A DNA stretch of 64,000 nt from Pseudomonas graminis (GTDB lineage Bacteria > Pseudomonadota > Gammaproteobacteria > Pseudomonadales > Pseudomonadaceae), in NCBI RefSeq assembly GCF_004364335.1, contig NZ_SOCR01000009.1, positions 66,611 to 130,610 of the forward strand, read 5' to 3'. The notes below the pieces were generated by a model, which was not told where the DNA came from, did not search any database, and worked only from the letters and a program-made list of their open reading frames with translations. Below are positions 1-9,222 of this stretch, in pieces (the first letter of the stretch is position 1; each line of letters opens with the position of its first letter). The translations under genes and the position numbers were made by a program.

Positions 1-290
1 CCAGCAAGCCGGCTCCTACGGATTCTAGGTACGCCGAACATGGCGTGCGTTACCGAGATCCACTGTAGGAGCGCGCTTGCCCGCGAAAGCGGTGTCTCTG
101 TGACCCATCAATCGCCTGACACGCCGCCTTCGCCAGCAAGCCGGCTCCTACGGATTCTAGGTACGCCGAACATGGCGTGCGTTACCGAGATCCACTGTAG
201 GAGCGCGCTTGCCCGCGAAAGCGGTGTGTCTGGCGCTGGAGATTCAGCGCATGGACCAGCCTCTTCCCGGCTGAAGCCGGTCCCACAAAA
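1..290. repeat. REPIN array with a 132-bp tandem duplication
   Basis: The block starting CCAGCAAGCCGGCTCC at position 1 recurs at 133, giving an exact 132-bp period. Each unit joins a REP of the GCCAGCAAGCCGGCTCC form, a spacer of about 45 bp and a REP of the GTAGGAGCGCGCTTGCCCGC form. A second-family REP (TTCCCGGCTGAAGCCGG) follows at about 257-285. The array runs off the left edge. No gene is visible here; the open frames across it are repeat artefacts. Confidence 0.9.
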
Positions 291-310
291 CCCCGTTGTG
301 TCTGAGACAT

Positions 311-1129
311 TCACCCACCCAGCAAAAAATTCCCCGGCCGACTGCCCCCGCCCGCTTCCAGCACCGGCACTTGCGCGTCGTCCTTCAGGCTCACGCCGGA
401 CAATTGCCGGCGCCAGGCTTCGCGCATCAGGTACAGCAACTTGTGCGCCGCCATGGCGTAGCTCATGCCTTCAAGGCGCACGTTGGAAATGCAGTTGCGC
501 GCAGCGTCGTTCAGGCCCACGCGCGGTGCGTAGGTGAAGTACAGGCCCAGGCTGTCCGGCGAGCTGAGCCCCGGCCGTTCGCCGATCAGGATCACCACCA
601 TGCGCGCCTTGAGCAGTGCACCGATTTCATCGGCGACGGCAACGCGGCCCTGCTCCACCAGCACCACTGGCGCCAGGCTCCAGCCTTCCGCCGCCGCCAT
701 TTCATCAATGCGTTGCAGCATCGCCGGGCTGTGGCGCTGCACCGCCAGCGCAGACAACCCGTCTGCGACCACCAGCGCCAGATCAAATCCGTCAGGATAC
801 GCAGCCGCGTAATCCTTCAACTGCGCAGCCGACGCCTCGGACAAGCGCCGCCCCAGATCAGGCCGTTGCAGGTACATATGGCGATCGGTTGCCGAACTTT
901 GCAGGGTCAGCGTTTCGCGGGACCGGCCCGCCAGTTGCTCGGCCAGCGCCGCGTGATCGAACGCCAGATGCACCGCGTCGCGGGCTTGGGCGTGGGCAAA
1001 CTGGAAATCCAGCTGCGCCGCCGTCGGCAGGCTGGTGCCCGCGTGCCCGAGGGCGATCCGCGCCGAGGTCAGCGAGCGCAACTGCTGCCAGGCATCGGCG
1101 TGTGCGGGTGATTTCTTGTCATCGCTCAT
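311..1129 (-). CDS. eutC: Ethanolamine ammonia-lyase small (light) subunit EutC
   Basis: The 272-residue protein matches EutC in length and layout, including the N-terminal LTSARIALGHAGTSLPT segment and the C-terminal run with ISNVRLEGMSYAMAAHKL. With EutB it forms the cytosolic adenosylcobalamin enzyme that splits ethanolamine into acetaldehyde and ammonia. It starts at an ATG with AAGGG about 8 nt upstream, 34 bp after the end of eutB on the same strand, so it is the last gene of a permease-eutB-eutC operon. No carboxysome-like shell genes lie nearby, as is usual for Pseudomonas. The function call rests on family resemblance and operon context. Confidence 0.96.
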   Translation of the reverse strand: MSDDKKSPAHADAWQQLRSLTSARIALGHAGTSLPTAAQLDFQFAHAQARDAVHLAFDHAALAEQLAGRSRETLTLQSSATDRHMYLQRPDLGRRLSEASAAQLKDYAAAYPDGFDLALVVADGLSALAVQRHSPAMLQRIDEMAAAEGWSLAPVVLVEQGRVAVADEIGALLKARMVVILIGERPGLSSPDSLGLYFTYAPRVGLNDAARNCISNVRLEGMSYAMAAHKLLYLMREAWRRQLSGVSLKDDAQVPVLEAGGGSRPGNFLLGG

Positions 1130-1163
1130 GGCTCAAGCCCTTGTCTGAACTGCTGATCAGCGG

Positions 1164-2555
1164 CTAATCAAGTTGCGCCAGCGCCTTGCGAAACAACGGC
1201 GGCACGCCCTGTCCCAGCCGCACGCCGCCGTCATCCTGACGCAGGATGTCCATGCGCGTCAGCCATTCCTCGAACTCCGGCGCCGGGCGCAGACCGAGGG
1301 TCTTGCGGGCATACAAAGCGTCGTGAAACGAGGTGGTCTGGTAGTTGAGCATCACGTCGTCGGACCCCGGAATGCCCATGATGAAATTGATGCCCGCGAC
1401 GCCGAGCAACGTCAGCAGCACGTCCATGTCGTCCTGATCGGCTTCGGCATGGTTGGTGTAGCAGATGTCGCAGCCCATGGGCACGCCGAGCAGTTTGCCG
1501 CAGAAGTGATCTTCGAGCCCCGCGCGAATGATCTGCTTGCCGTTGTACAGGTATTCCGGGCCGATGAAGCCCACCACAGTGTTGACCAGAAACGGATTGA
1601 AGTGCCGCGCGACCGCGTAGGCGCGGGCCTCGCAGGTCTGTTGATCGACGCCGTGGTGAGCGTTGGCCGACAAGGCGCTGCCCTGCCCGGTTTCGAAATA
1701 CATCAGGTTGTCGCCCAGCGGACCGCGCTTCAGGCTCAGCCCCGCTTCATAGCCTTCGCGGAGGATTTCCAGACTGATGCCGAACCCGCTGTTGGCCGCT
1801 TCGGTGCCGGCGATGGATTGAAAGACCAAGTCCAGCGGCACACCCTTTTCAATGGCCGCCACCGAGGAGGTGACGTGGGTCAGCACGCAGGACTGGGTGG
1901 GGATCTCGTAATGACGGATGACGCCGTCGAGCATCTTCAGCAGTTCGCTGATGGCGCTGACGCTGTCGGTGGCCGGGTTGATGCCGATCATGGCGTCGCC
2001 GTTGCCGTACAGCAGACCGTCGAGCACGCTGGCGGCGATGCCGGCCGGGTCATCGGTGGGATGATTGGGCTGCAGCCGGGTGGACATGCGCCCGCGCAGG
2101 CCGACGGTATTACGAAAGCGGGTGACGACACGGATCTTCTGCGACACAAGCACCAGATCCTGCACGCGCATGATCTTCGACACCGCCGCCGCCATTTCCG
2201 GCGTCAGCCCCGGCGCCAGGGCTTTGAGGCTGGCCTCGGTGGCGTCGTCCCCCAGCAGCCAGTCGCGAAAGCCGCCGACCGTCAGGTGGCTGACCACGGT
2301 AAAGGCCGCGCGGTCATGGCTGTCGACGATCAGGCGGGTCACTTCATCCTCTTCGTAGGGAATCAACGCTTCGGTGAGGAACTGCTTGAGCGGCACGTCG
2401 GCCAGGGCCATTTGCGCCGCCGCACGTTCGGCATCGCTGCTGGCGGCAACTTCTGCGAGGAAGTCGCCCGAGCGTGCGGGGCTGGCCTTGGCCATGAGTT
2501 CCCGCAGGCTGTCGAAGCGCCAGACCATGCCACCGATGCTGTGGGAAAAGCTCAT
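1164..2555 (-). CDS. eutB: Ethanolamine ammonia-lyase large subunit EutB
   Basis: This is the catalytic TIM-barrel subunit of ethanolamine ammonia-lyase, 463 residues from the chosen ATG, close to the usual 450-465. Typical segments are visible, such as the region around MIGINPATDS and the ETGQGSALSANAHHGVDQQT block near the active site. A GTG two codons upstream is open, but the ribosome site GAGG sits 5 nt before the ATG at 2555 and only one base before that GTG, so the ATG is preferred. The gene lies 27 bp after the permease gene, consistent with one transcript that imports ethanolamine and cleaves it. Confidence 0.97.
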   Translation of the reverse strand: MSFSHSIGGMVWRFDSLRELMAKASPARSGDFLAEVAASSDAERAAAQMALADVPLKQFLTEALIPYEEDEVTRLIVDSHDRAAFTVVSHLTVGGFRDWLLGDDATEASLKALAPGLTPEMAAAVSKIMRVQDLVLVSQKIRVVTRFRNTVGLRGRMSTRLQPNHPTDDPAGIAASVLDGLLYGNGDAMIGINPATDSVSAISELLKMLDGVIRHYEIPTQSCVLTHVTSSVAAIEKGVPLDLVFQSIAGTEAANSGFGISLEILREGYEAGLSLKRGPLGDNLMYFETGQGSALSANAHHGVDQQTCEARAYAVARHFNPFLVNTVVGFIGPEYLYNGKQIIRAGLEDHFCGKLLGVPMGCDICYTNHAEADQDDMDVLLTLLGVAGINFIMGIPGSDDVMLNYQTTSFHDALYARKTLGLRPAPEFEEWLTRMDILRQDDGGVRLGQGVPPLFRKALAQLD

Positions 2556-2582
2556 GCACACCTCTTTTTTCGAACCGCGTGA

Positions 2583-3935
2583 TTAACTGGCCACAACAAC
2601 CGCCGGATGGCGCCCGCGGACCATTTTGCAGAACAGTGCACCCACGGCCATCAGGCAGATGAATATGGCGCAGATCAGCAGGTTGAACCACACCATGGCG
2701 ACGAGGCATACCACCGCCAGCACCAGGGCGATGCCCGGCACGATCGGATAGCCCGGCGCGCGGAAGCTGCGCTCGAGGTTCGGTTCGCTGCGGCGCAACT
2801 TGAACAGGCTGAGCATGCTGATGATGTACATCACGATAGCGCCAAACACCGACATGGTGATCATCGCGGCGGTCAGCGTCATGCCCTGCAGGTTGATCAC
2901 GCCGTCGCTGAGGATCGCGATGATGCCGATCACACCCCCCGCGAGGATCGCACGGTGCGGCGTCTGGAAGCGCGACAGTTTCGCCAGGCTCGGAGGCAAA
3001 AAGCCCGCCCGCGCCAGAGCGAAGAACTGCCGCGAGTAACCGAGAATGATGCCGTGGAAGCTCGCCACCAGACCGAACAGGCCGATCCACACCAGCATGT
3101 GCATCCAGTTGGAGTTGCCGCCGACCACGGCCTTCATCGCCTGTGGCAGCGGGTCATTGATGTTTGCCAGTGTGCGCCAGTCGCCCACGCCGCCGGCGAA
3201 GATCATCACGCCGATCGCCAGCACCACCAACGTCAGAATGCCGCCCACATAAGCGCGCGGAATGGTGCGTTTCGGGTCCTTGGCTTCTTCTGCCGCCATG
3301 GCCGCGCCTTCGATGGCCAGGAAGAACCAGATGGCGAACGGGATCGCCGCGAACATGCCGCTGATGGCCGGCAGGCTGAAGGTGTCGGAACCGGCCCAGC
3401 CGCCCAGCACGAAGTTGCTGAAGCTGAAGCCCGGCGCGACAACGCCCATGAACACCAGCAGTTCGGCGACCGCCAGAATGGTGACCACCAGTTCGAAGGT
3501 CGCAGCAATGCTCACACCCAGGATGTTGAGGGTCATGAACACGAAATACGCGCCAATGGCCGCCACCCTTGGATCAAGGGACGGGAACTGCACGTTGAGG
3601 TAAGCACCAATGGCCATGGCGATGGCCGGCGGGGCGAAGACGAATTCGATCAGCGTCGCCAGCCCCGCGATCATCCCGCCGGTCACGCCGAAGGCGCGCA
3701 AGCTGTAGGCAAACGGTCCGCCCGCGTTGGGAATCGCGGTGGTCAGCTCGGTGAAACTGAAGATGAAACAGGTGTACATCACCGCGACCATCAGCGTGGT
3801 CACCAGAAAACCCAGCGTCCCGGCAGTGCCCCAGCCGTAGCTCCAGCCGAAGTATTCGCCGGAAATCACCAGGCCCACGGCCAGTCCCCACAAATGCAGG
3901 GTTCCCAACGTTGGTTTGAGTTGTGAAGCAGTCAT
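2583..3935 (-). CDS. eat: Ethanolamine permease, APC superfamily
   Basis: This is a 450-residue polytopic inner-membrane protein with about 12 hydrophobic segments. It has the APC-family opening LHLWGLAVGLVISGEYFGWSYG and the internal ELTTAIPNAGGPFAYSLRAFG. The reading frame stays open 47 codons further upstream, but the residues there are Arg-rich and unlike the family, so the start is placed at the MTASQLKP methionine. It is the first gene of the eut operon and is most likely the ethanolamine importer (Eat/EutP-type); substrate identity is inferred from eutBC downstream. Confidence 0.92.
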   Translation of the reverse strand: MTASQLKPTLGTLHLWGLAVGLVISGEYFGWSYGWGTAGTLGFLVTTLMVAVMYTCFIFSFTELTTAIPNAGGPFAYSLRAFGVTGGMIAGLATLIEFVFAPPAIAMAIGAYLNVQFPSLDPRVAAIGAYFVFMTLNILGVSIAATFELVVTILAVAELLVFMGVVAPGFSFSNFVLGGWAGSDTFSLPAISGMFAAIPFAIWFFLAIEGAAMAAEEAKDPKRTIPRAYVGGILTLVVLAIGVMIFAGGVGDWRTLANINDPLPQAMKAVVGGNSNWMHMLVWIGLFGLVASFHGIILGYSRQFFALARAGFLPPSLAKLSRFQTPHRAILAGGVIGIIAILSDGVINLQGMTLTAAMITMSVFGAIVMYIISMLSLFKLRRSEPNLERSFRAPGYPIVPGIALVLAVVCLVAMVWFNLLICAIFICLMAVGALFCKMVRGRHPAVVVAS

Positions 3936-4365
3936 GAGCGTGTACCCCGGTAGCCAGGCGACGGTATTTGTCTGACGTCGAGCATAGTCACAGCTGACAG
4001 GCCAAGGCTTGACCGTACGGCGCGCGGTCTGTCGTCTGCGGTCAAGTTTTCCGGGTATCTGCCGGGGGTGCGCCACCGTGGCGCGTGAAAACGGCCCGGT
4101 GCTTTATTGAGGGTCACGCAATGCCCCTGTTGGCCGACGTGGCACCGGAGTTCCCAGATTCCGCGGCGGCAGATGAGTCGCGGGGTAGCAACACCCCCCC
4201 TGTAAGCGCGCGCTTGCCCGCGAAGACCTCGGTACGTTCAACACATTTTTGCCAGATGACCCGGAAATCGCGGGCAAGCGCGCGCCTGCAAGATGCTGAC
4301 TGTGGGCACAAGGTATGACATTTGCTTGCACACTTGCCTACACACCGTCAGAGCCCTCATCCCCA
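3936..4365. other. Divergent intergenic region with a REP pair
   Basis: This gap separates the minus-strand ethanolamine operon from the plus-strand AraC-type regulator and should hold both promoters. I could not place a convincing -35/-10 pair or a -24/-12 sigma-54 promoter. An inverted REP pair (AAGCGCGCGCTTGCCCGCG and its complement) occupies 4201-4291. Confidence 0.7.
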
Positions 4366-5442
4366 ATGCTCCAGACCCTCGTCCCCGCCGCCGCATCGAA
4401 TACGCCCGCCGCCAGCAATCGCGGCGTGCTGTCGGCTGCAGCCAACGGGCTCGATGGCTTCATCGTGCAGCACGGCGGTGATCTGGACCGGGTGTTCGGC
4501 CGCTCCGGCATCGACCCCGATCAGCTGCTGCACCCGACCCTGAGCCTGCCGCTGACCAACTACTGCAAGGTGCTGGAAGAAGCCGCAAGCCAGACCGGCT
4601 GCGACAATTTCGGCCTGCGTTACGGCCAGCAATTCCGGCCCCAGGCGCTGGGCCTGCTGGGCTACATAGGCCTGTGCTCGGCGACGCTGGAAGACGCGCT
4701 GATCAACTTTTCCGCCGCGTTCCCGTTCCACCAGCACAGCACGCTGATCGAACTGGTGGATCAAGGCGAGTGCTACCGCTTCGACTATCAGGTTCGCCAC
4801 GGCGCGATCAACGAACGCCGCCAGGATGCCGAATTGACCATGGGCATGGCGCTGAATCTGGTGCGCCACGTGCTCGGCCCGGACTGGGCGCCTCGGCAGG
4901 TGGCTTTCGAACACGCCCAACCCCAAGGCTGGCACGAACACCGCGACGTGTTCCGCGCGGACGTGTGTTTCGGGCAGGGCTGCAATTCGCTGCTGATTCC
5001 CAAGTGCGATGTCGTCGGTAAAGCCATGCCCGGCAGCGACCCGGTCCTGCTGATGCTGATCAAGGACGCGATCCGCCAGCTGGGCGATAACGGCAGCGGT
5101 ACGGGCAACGGCCACGAGGCCACCCTCCTCGACCGCGCCCGCGAGACCATCCTCGCCACGCTGCACCTGGGCGAACCGGCGCTGGACGACATCGCCCACA
5201 CCCTCGGCCTGTCCGAATGGACCCTGCAGCGCAAACTGCGCGAACACGGCATCAGCTTCACGCAACTGGTCGACCAGATTCGCCAGGACTCGGCCCTGAG
5301 CCACCTCAAACAGCAGAACCTCAGCATCACCCAGCTCGCCTCGCTGCTCGGCTACTCGGAAACCAGCGCGTTCTCGCGGGCGTTCAAGCGATGGTTTGGG
5401 GTGAGTCCGAAGCAGTGGCGTGGGGGTGACTGTCGCGTTTGA
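4366..5442 (+). CDS. AraC-family transcriptional regulator beside the eut operon
   Basis: This 358-residue protein has an N-terminal ligand-sensing domain of the OruR/arabinose-binding type (PF12625-like) over about residues 20-210. A C-terminal AraC double helix-turn-helix covers about 255-355, with LDDIAHTLGLSEWTLQRKLREHG and the second-helix signature LASLLGYSETSAFSRAFKRWFG. The open frame extends 17 codons further upstream, but those lie in the repeat-flanked leader; the MLQTLVP methionine fits better. It is divergent from the permease-eutB-eutC operon, so control of ethanolamine use is a reasonable inference, not shown. It is not the sigma-54 activator type known for P. aeruginosa eat genes. 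Confidence 0.88.
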   Translation: MLQTLVPAAASNTPAASNRGVLSAAANGLDGFIVQHGGDLDRVFGRSGIDPDQLLHPTLSLPLTNYCKVLEEAASQTGCDNFGLRYGQQFRPQALGLLGYIGLCSATLEDALINFSAAFPFHQHSTLIELVDQGECYRFDYQVRHGAINERRQDAELTMGMALNLVRHVLGPDWAPRQVAFEHAQPQGWHEHRDVFRADVCFGQGCNSLLIPKCDVVGKAMPGSDPVLLMLIKDAIRQLGDNGSGTGNGHEATLLDRARETILATLHLGEPALDDIAHTLGLSEWTLQRKLREHGISFTQLVDQIRQDSALSHLKQQNLSITQLASLLGYSETSAFSRAFKRWFGVSPKQWRGGDCRV

Positions 5443-5505
5443 TGGTCCGATTTCTTGGACTTCCCCACCAAGAATTGGACTCAGCGTCGATGAACGGGAT
5501 GCAGG

Positions 5506-5961
5506 CTATTCGAAAGCCGAGTTGCGTCCGGCCGCGTAATGCCGCGTCTGATAGGGGAGCAGGGTCTGCACTTTCAACCCTAAACCCTCGCTAAGTCCCC
5601 ATGACACCGCAAGCTCGTCCCGACGGTCACGCAGACGAGTCTCCGCAATTTGCGGGCCGTCGCCCTGACGCGGGAAACGCTGCATCAGCACACTCAGCGC
5701 GTGCAAGGTCTCGCGCACCCGTTCGTCAGTCGCACAGGGGAACCGGGTCAGCTTTTCCAGAAGGTACCCCACCCGACGCGCCGCCAGCTCGCCAGGATTG
5801 CTGGCGAGAAATCTGCGCAGTTCTGACTCCATGCTTGAGTGCTCGTACCAGACTTCCTGGGCAAGACTCACCAAAGTGCCATCATCGGCCTGACTTAGCG
5901 GTTGTTCAGCGAGTCTGGCCATCGCTTCGGAAAGTAAGTAGCGCTCAACCGGGCTGTCCAT
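5506..5961 (-). CDS. Unknown protein paired with a nucleotidyltransferase-fold gene
   Basis: This is a 151-residue soluble, mostly helical-looking protein that I do not recognise. It has no signal peptide or membrane segment. Its start lies 17 bp inside the end of the upstream nucleotidyltransferase-fold gene, so the two are likely translated from one message and may act together. The two-gene, overlapping arrangement resembles toxin-antitoxin or abortive-infection pairs of the AbiE/MNT kind, but no partner motif is visible in this protein, so that role is only a hypothesis. Confidence 0.72.
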   Translation of the reverse strand: MDSPVERYLLSEAMARLAEQPLSQADDGTLVSLAQEVWYEHSSMESELRRFLASNPGELAARRVGYLLEKLTRFPCATDERVRETLHALSVLMQRFPRQGDGPQIAETRLRDRRDELAVSWGLSEGLGLKVQTLLPYQTRHYAAGRNSAFE

Positions 5962-6592
5962 CGGCGGTCTCCAGGTAGTCCTGCAAAATATTGGTCAGGA
6001 TGGATGTGGGAGGTTCGTGATTGCCAACATAGCAATCAATGGCCTGCAAGGCCAAACTTTCAAACTCGGCAGCAAGGATGAAACCGGTACGCAGCAAGGC
6101 GAAGATATCGCTGATGTCTTGCTCAGTCCCGCGTCCGAGCTTGGAAATTGCGAGATCGACCGGCGACGCTATCAGAACGCTCAATGGCGACAGCGGCCCG
6201 AATGCATCAAGCGGCACTGCCCGTTCCAGATAGTCCTCATGCAGGGGGCCCAGCCCCGAGGTGAAGTTGAGGTCATAAGACAATTCAACGACACGACCGC
6301 TTCGCTCATCCAAAAATGTCTGGGGAACAGCCGCCAGCATGGCCTGCAAATCCAGGCTCGAAGGCAACTCCGATGCAAAGAACTCTGCGTCGACATCGCT
6401 GGATACCCGGTGACTTGTGTACAAGTGCACTGCGCATCCACCAAAGATAACGACGGTGAGCGCCGCAGGCGGGGCATTTTCACACGTTAGTTCGCTCTCG
6501 ACCGACTTGAACATCGCGACCAATGCTCTTCCCAGCGCGGTCTCGGAATTAAGGATGGCAGGCCGTACATCATAGGCGGCGCTCTTGTTCAC
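5945..6592 (-). CDS. Nucleotidyltransferase-fold protein (DUF6036/AbiEii-like)
   Basis: The 215-residue protein shows the nucleotidyltransferase signature GG at 51-52 followed by SSDVD, giving candidate metal-binding Asp66 and Asp68. Later comes a segment DLAISKL...QDISDIFALL, the second signature seen in AbiEii- and MNT-type families. It would transfer a nucleotide to an unknown target in the cytosol. The following gene overlaps its end by 17 bp. Some relatives are toxins of two-gene modules; others are of unknown function. The sequence supports the fold better than any particular role. Confidence 0.8.
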   Translation of the reverse strand: MNKSAAYDVRPAILNSETALGRALVAMFKSVESELTCENAPPAALTVVIFGGCAVHLYTSHRVSSDVDAEFFASELPSSLDLQAMLAAVPQTFLDERSGRVVELSYDLNFTSGLGPLHEDYLERAVPLDAFGPLSPLSVLIASPVDLAISKLGRGTEQDISDIFALLRTGFILAAEFESLALQAIDCYVGNHEPPTSILTNILQDYLETADGQPG

Positions 6593-6749
6593 GGTTCGTC
6601 CCTGGATCGCTAAAAGGTCGATCAGAAATTTACCGATGAATGAGCGGTTATGAAGTCAGCGTGGATCGTCCCTGTATGTAGGAACCGCCGGAAATACGCG
6701 AAGGTAATCCCGTTTAACCCGGATCGTTACCGAGAGAGTTGTCCGCCCT

Positions 6750-8753
6750 CTACTTACGCCCCAAATCCTGCAACCAGTCATTCATGTTCCCCGGCAATAG
6801 CAGTTCGTGCCGGGCGCGGGAGCTGGCGGTGTAGAGCAGCGAGCACACGCTGGCCAGTGAATGGGTCGAGCCCGCGCGCGGTGGGCGCATGAGGTCGCGG
6901 GAGAGCAGCACGGAGTCGAATTCCTGGTTCTTCACGTCTTCGACTTTCGCGAGTTTGAGGATGGCGGCCGGGTCGTTGCAGAATCGCTGGGTGGTGTCGA
7001 TGAAGTCCTGCAGGCGGTTGCCCTGGCCGAGCCACTCGTGCATCGCCTTGAATTCGTGACTGCCGCCCATGGCCGAGGCCAGGGCGTCCCAGTAAGCGAA
7101 GCGGAAGATCAGCCGGTGTTGCGGGCGCAGGTCTTCGCGGTAGAGCAGGTCCAGGCCTTTGACGAACAGCGTGAGGTTTTCAAGGGTGCGCAGCGGCATT
7201 TGAAAGCGCGCGCCTGCTTCGGTCAGGCGCTTGAACCAGGCAAACAAACCCCATTCGTTGGCCACCAGAATCGTCGTGGGTTTTTCCGGAATCGGCATGA
7301 CGCCGTGGCCGATGATCCGCGTCGGGTGAGGCGCGCGGCCGACGAAACCTTCTTTGATATCGCTGGGGTGCAACTGAATCATCGGATTGAGCACGTCGGC
7401 CATTTGCTTGCCGGCGCGAATCGACTGGGTCATGAAGCGCTGGCGGATGAAGCCGCCATGGCGCGGGGTCTTGCCGCTGAGCTGCTGGAATTCGTCGCCC
7501 AAGGTAATGACCGCTTGAGGACTGCGGTCGAGGATCTGCACCATCGGCGCCGTCAATTCATGGCTTTCGTCGATGATGATGTGGCTGTAATTCTCGGGGA
7601 TCACTTCGCTGGTCAGCGCCAGAAACTTGATGCGGTGGCTGTTGCGGATCGGCAGACGAATGTGCGGCGCCGACGGCCTGACGGTTTCGCGCCAGAGCAG
7701 GCGGCTGTACTCCAGCAGCAGGACAATGTCCGCCTGACTCGCCGCATGGCCCAGCGACGGCAAGTGCCGCGCCTCGATATTGGCCAGCGGCGACAGGCTG
7801 AAACTGTGCACGGTGCTGCGGCAGACCCTCGCCACATCCCGCGGCTGCAACTTGCCCACCGCTTGCAGGTTCAGCCACTGCGCCACTTGGCGGTCATCAA
7901 CCAGCGAGCTGGCGCCGGTGCGCTGTATGTCGGTGTTGCGCCAGCCGCGCGCCGTGAGATCGCGGTTGAGCAGCAGGTTGGCCATGTGACCGAAGGTGCA
8001 CGCATTGATCCGCGCGTCGGGATTGGCCTGACGCACCCGAGCCTGAAGCGCAGCCACTTGCCCCGGAAACGTTGCCATGAGCAAGGTCTTTTCCGGCACA
8101 AGAACCTCGAAGAATTTCGCCAGCAGGTACGTCTTGCCCACCCCGGCATAGGCCTGCAGATGGAACGACTCTTCGTTGCAGACCTTGAACTCGTCGAAGA
8201 TCCGGCTCTGCTGATCACTCAGACGCAGGACGTCGCCCGACGGCATCACGACCTCACGGGTCAATGGTTCCAGCTTTTCACGATGGCGCAGGCCAAAGCC
8301 GAAGTCCCACTGCCCTTCCCCGTCGAGGTAATCCTGCTGCTCGATGTCAGCGTCTTCGAGCAGACTGACGCCGGCAACTTCAAGCACCGAGAACCCGGCG
8401 GCCAGATGGTCGGCGGTGAACCTGCCGCGCACCAGATCGGCAAAACGCCCGCCCGCTTCTTCGACGGAAGCGGCCGCCCGCAGGACATCATCGAGCATGC
8501 GTTCGAGCTGTTCGACGGCCGTGTTTTGCGCGACCAGCGCGCTGAGATTAAGCAGCAGCATCAGCGCAGCGAGTTGCGGTCGGCCCGCCTGATTCAGGAA
8601 ATCGTCCAGCGGTTCGCCAGCGGCCAGGCCTTTGCACACCTCTTCGGTCAGGGGGAGAAACAGCGACGGCGGTGGCGCGAAGGCAGCGGGGGATCTCATT
8701 GCGGGGGCTGGGTCCTGGTCGGCGCGGGGGCGCAGGCGTTGAAAAAGGAGCAC
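6750..8753 (-). CDS. UvrD-like superfamily-1 helicase/ATPase protein
   Basis: This 667-residue protein begins with about 200 residues of unassigned helical sequence, then a helicase core. Walker A is AGVGKTYLL near residue 206, Walker B is HIIIDESHEL near 400, a motif III-like GDEFQQLSG follows, and the C-terminal YTASSRARHELLL resembles motif VI. The layout recalls FBH1/UvrD-type helicases, though the insert between Walker A and B is long. A GTG at 8753 is chosen because AGGAG lies 6 nt upstream; the next in-frame ATG (8699) lacks a ribosome site. It follows the nucleotidyltransferase pair by 157 bp but on separate evidence; DNA repair or phage defence are both possible. Confidence 0.85.
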   Translation of the reverse strand: MLLFQRLRPRADQDPAPAMRSPAAFAPPPSLFLPLTEEVCKGLAAGEPLDDFLNQAGRPQLAALMLLLNLSALVAQNTAVEQLERMLDDVLRAAASVEEAGGRFADLVRGRFTADHLAAGFSVLEVAGVSLLEDADIEQQDYLDGEGQWDFGFGLRHREKLEPLTREVVMPSGDVLRLSDQQSRIFDEFKVCNEESFHLQAYAGVGKTYLLAKFFEVLVPEKTLLMATFPGQVAALQARVRQANPDARINACTFGHMANLLLNRDLTARGWRNTDIQRTGASSLVDDRQVAQWLNLQAVGKLQPRDVARVCRSTVHSFSLSPLANIEARHLPSLGHAASQADIVLLLEYSRLLWRETVRPSAPHIRLPIRNSHRIKFLALTSEVIPENYSHIIIDESHELTAPMVQILDRSPQAVITLGDEFQQLSGKTPRHGGFIRQRFMTQSIRAGKQMADVLNPMIQLHPSDIKEGFVGRAPHPTRIIGHGVMPIPEKPTTILVANEWGLFAWFKRLTEAGARFQMPLRTLENLTLFVKGLDLLYREDLRPQHRLIFRFAYWDALASAMGGSHEFKAMHEWLGQGNRLQDFIDTTQRFCNDPAAILKLAKVEDVKNQEFDSVLLSRDLMRPPRAGSTHSLASVCSLLYTASSRARHELLLPGNMNDWLQDLGRK

Positions 8754-8809
8754 AGCTTACTCCTGCCGCCCGACCACCGCCCACTGGCGTGTCACCGTAC
8801 CTGCCAGCT

Positions 8810-9073
8810 TCAGTTGTCCTGCGGGCAGTTCTGGGCGACGGTTTTGTAGTTCAGGGTCTGTTGCTGGCCTTGAGAATCGAGGTAGCGAAGGTGGGCATTG
8901 ACCACGCCGCAGGTCGGGGTTGAGTCGACTTCGGTGGACAGGGCCTTGGCGATGTCCAGGTGATCGCCGTACATGTAAGTGTGCCCTTGAGCAACGGGTT
9001 GGGCCTGGGCGGTCAGCGCGCCGAGGCTCATGGCGGCAAACAGGGTGGCGATGCTGAGGTTCTTCCAGTTCAT
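8810..9073 (-). CDS. Small secreted DUF2790 protein
   Basis: This 87-residue protein has a clear Sec signal peptide (MNWKNLSIATLFAAMSLG, cleavage after AQA). The mature part carries the DUF2790 pattern with two cysteines (TPTCGVVNAHLRY and VAQNCP) that could form a disulfide in the periplasm. The family is restricted mainly to pseudomonads and has no established function. It is divergent from the two-component system at 9378-11455 and may be its target, since a pair of operator-like repeats lies between them. Confidence 0.9.
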   Translation of the reverse strand: MNWKNLSIATLFAAMSLGALTAQAQPVAQGHTYMYGDHLDIAKALSTEVDSTPTCGVVNAHLRYLDSQGQQQTLNYKTVAQNCPQDN

Positions 9074-9222
9074 GGTGTTCTCCGGTATTCAATGGGTCAT
9101 TCGGTCATGGGTTCGAGGCGGTGTGTGTCTGTCGTCTCGATGGGTCCCATTGAACGCCCCGCAGGTATCTCGCTTGTGTCGCGAACGGCCGGAAAATCAT
9201 CCTTACGTGTCAGAACCCGCTG

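Noticed and set aside
1..310. Small gene in the left-edge repeats
   Set aside because: The open frame repeats the same peptide because of the 132-bp tandem REPIN duplication.
1173..3926. Long plus-strand frames opposite eutB and the permease gene
   Set aside because: Antisense shadows of recognised genes with biased His/Gln/Arg composition.
311..5442. Ethanolamine-utilisation microcompartment
   Set aside because: Only permease, eutB, eutC and a regulator are present; no shell-protein genes.
6861..8849. Long open frame opposite the helicase gene (662 codons)
   Set aside because: High-GC antisense shadow; the minus-strand protein has clear helicase motifs and a good ribosome site, while this one is His/Arg/Gln-rich with no family features.
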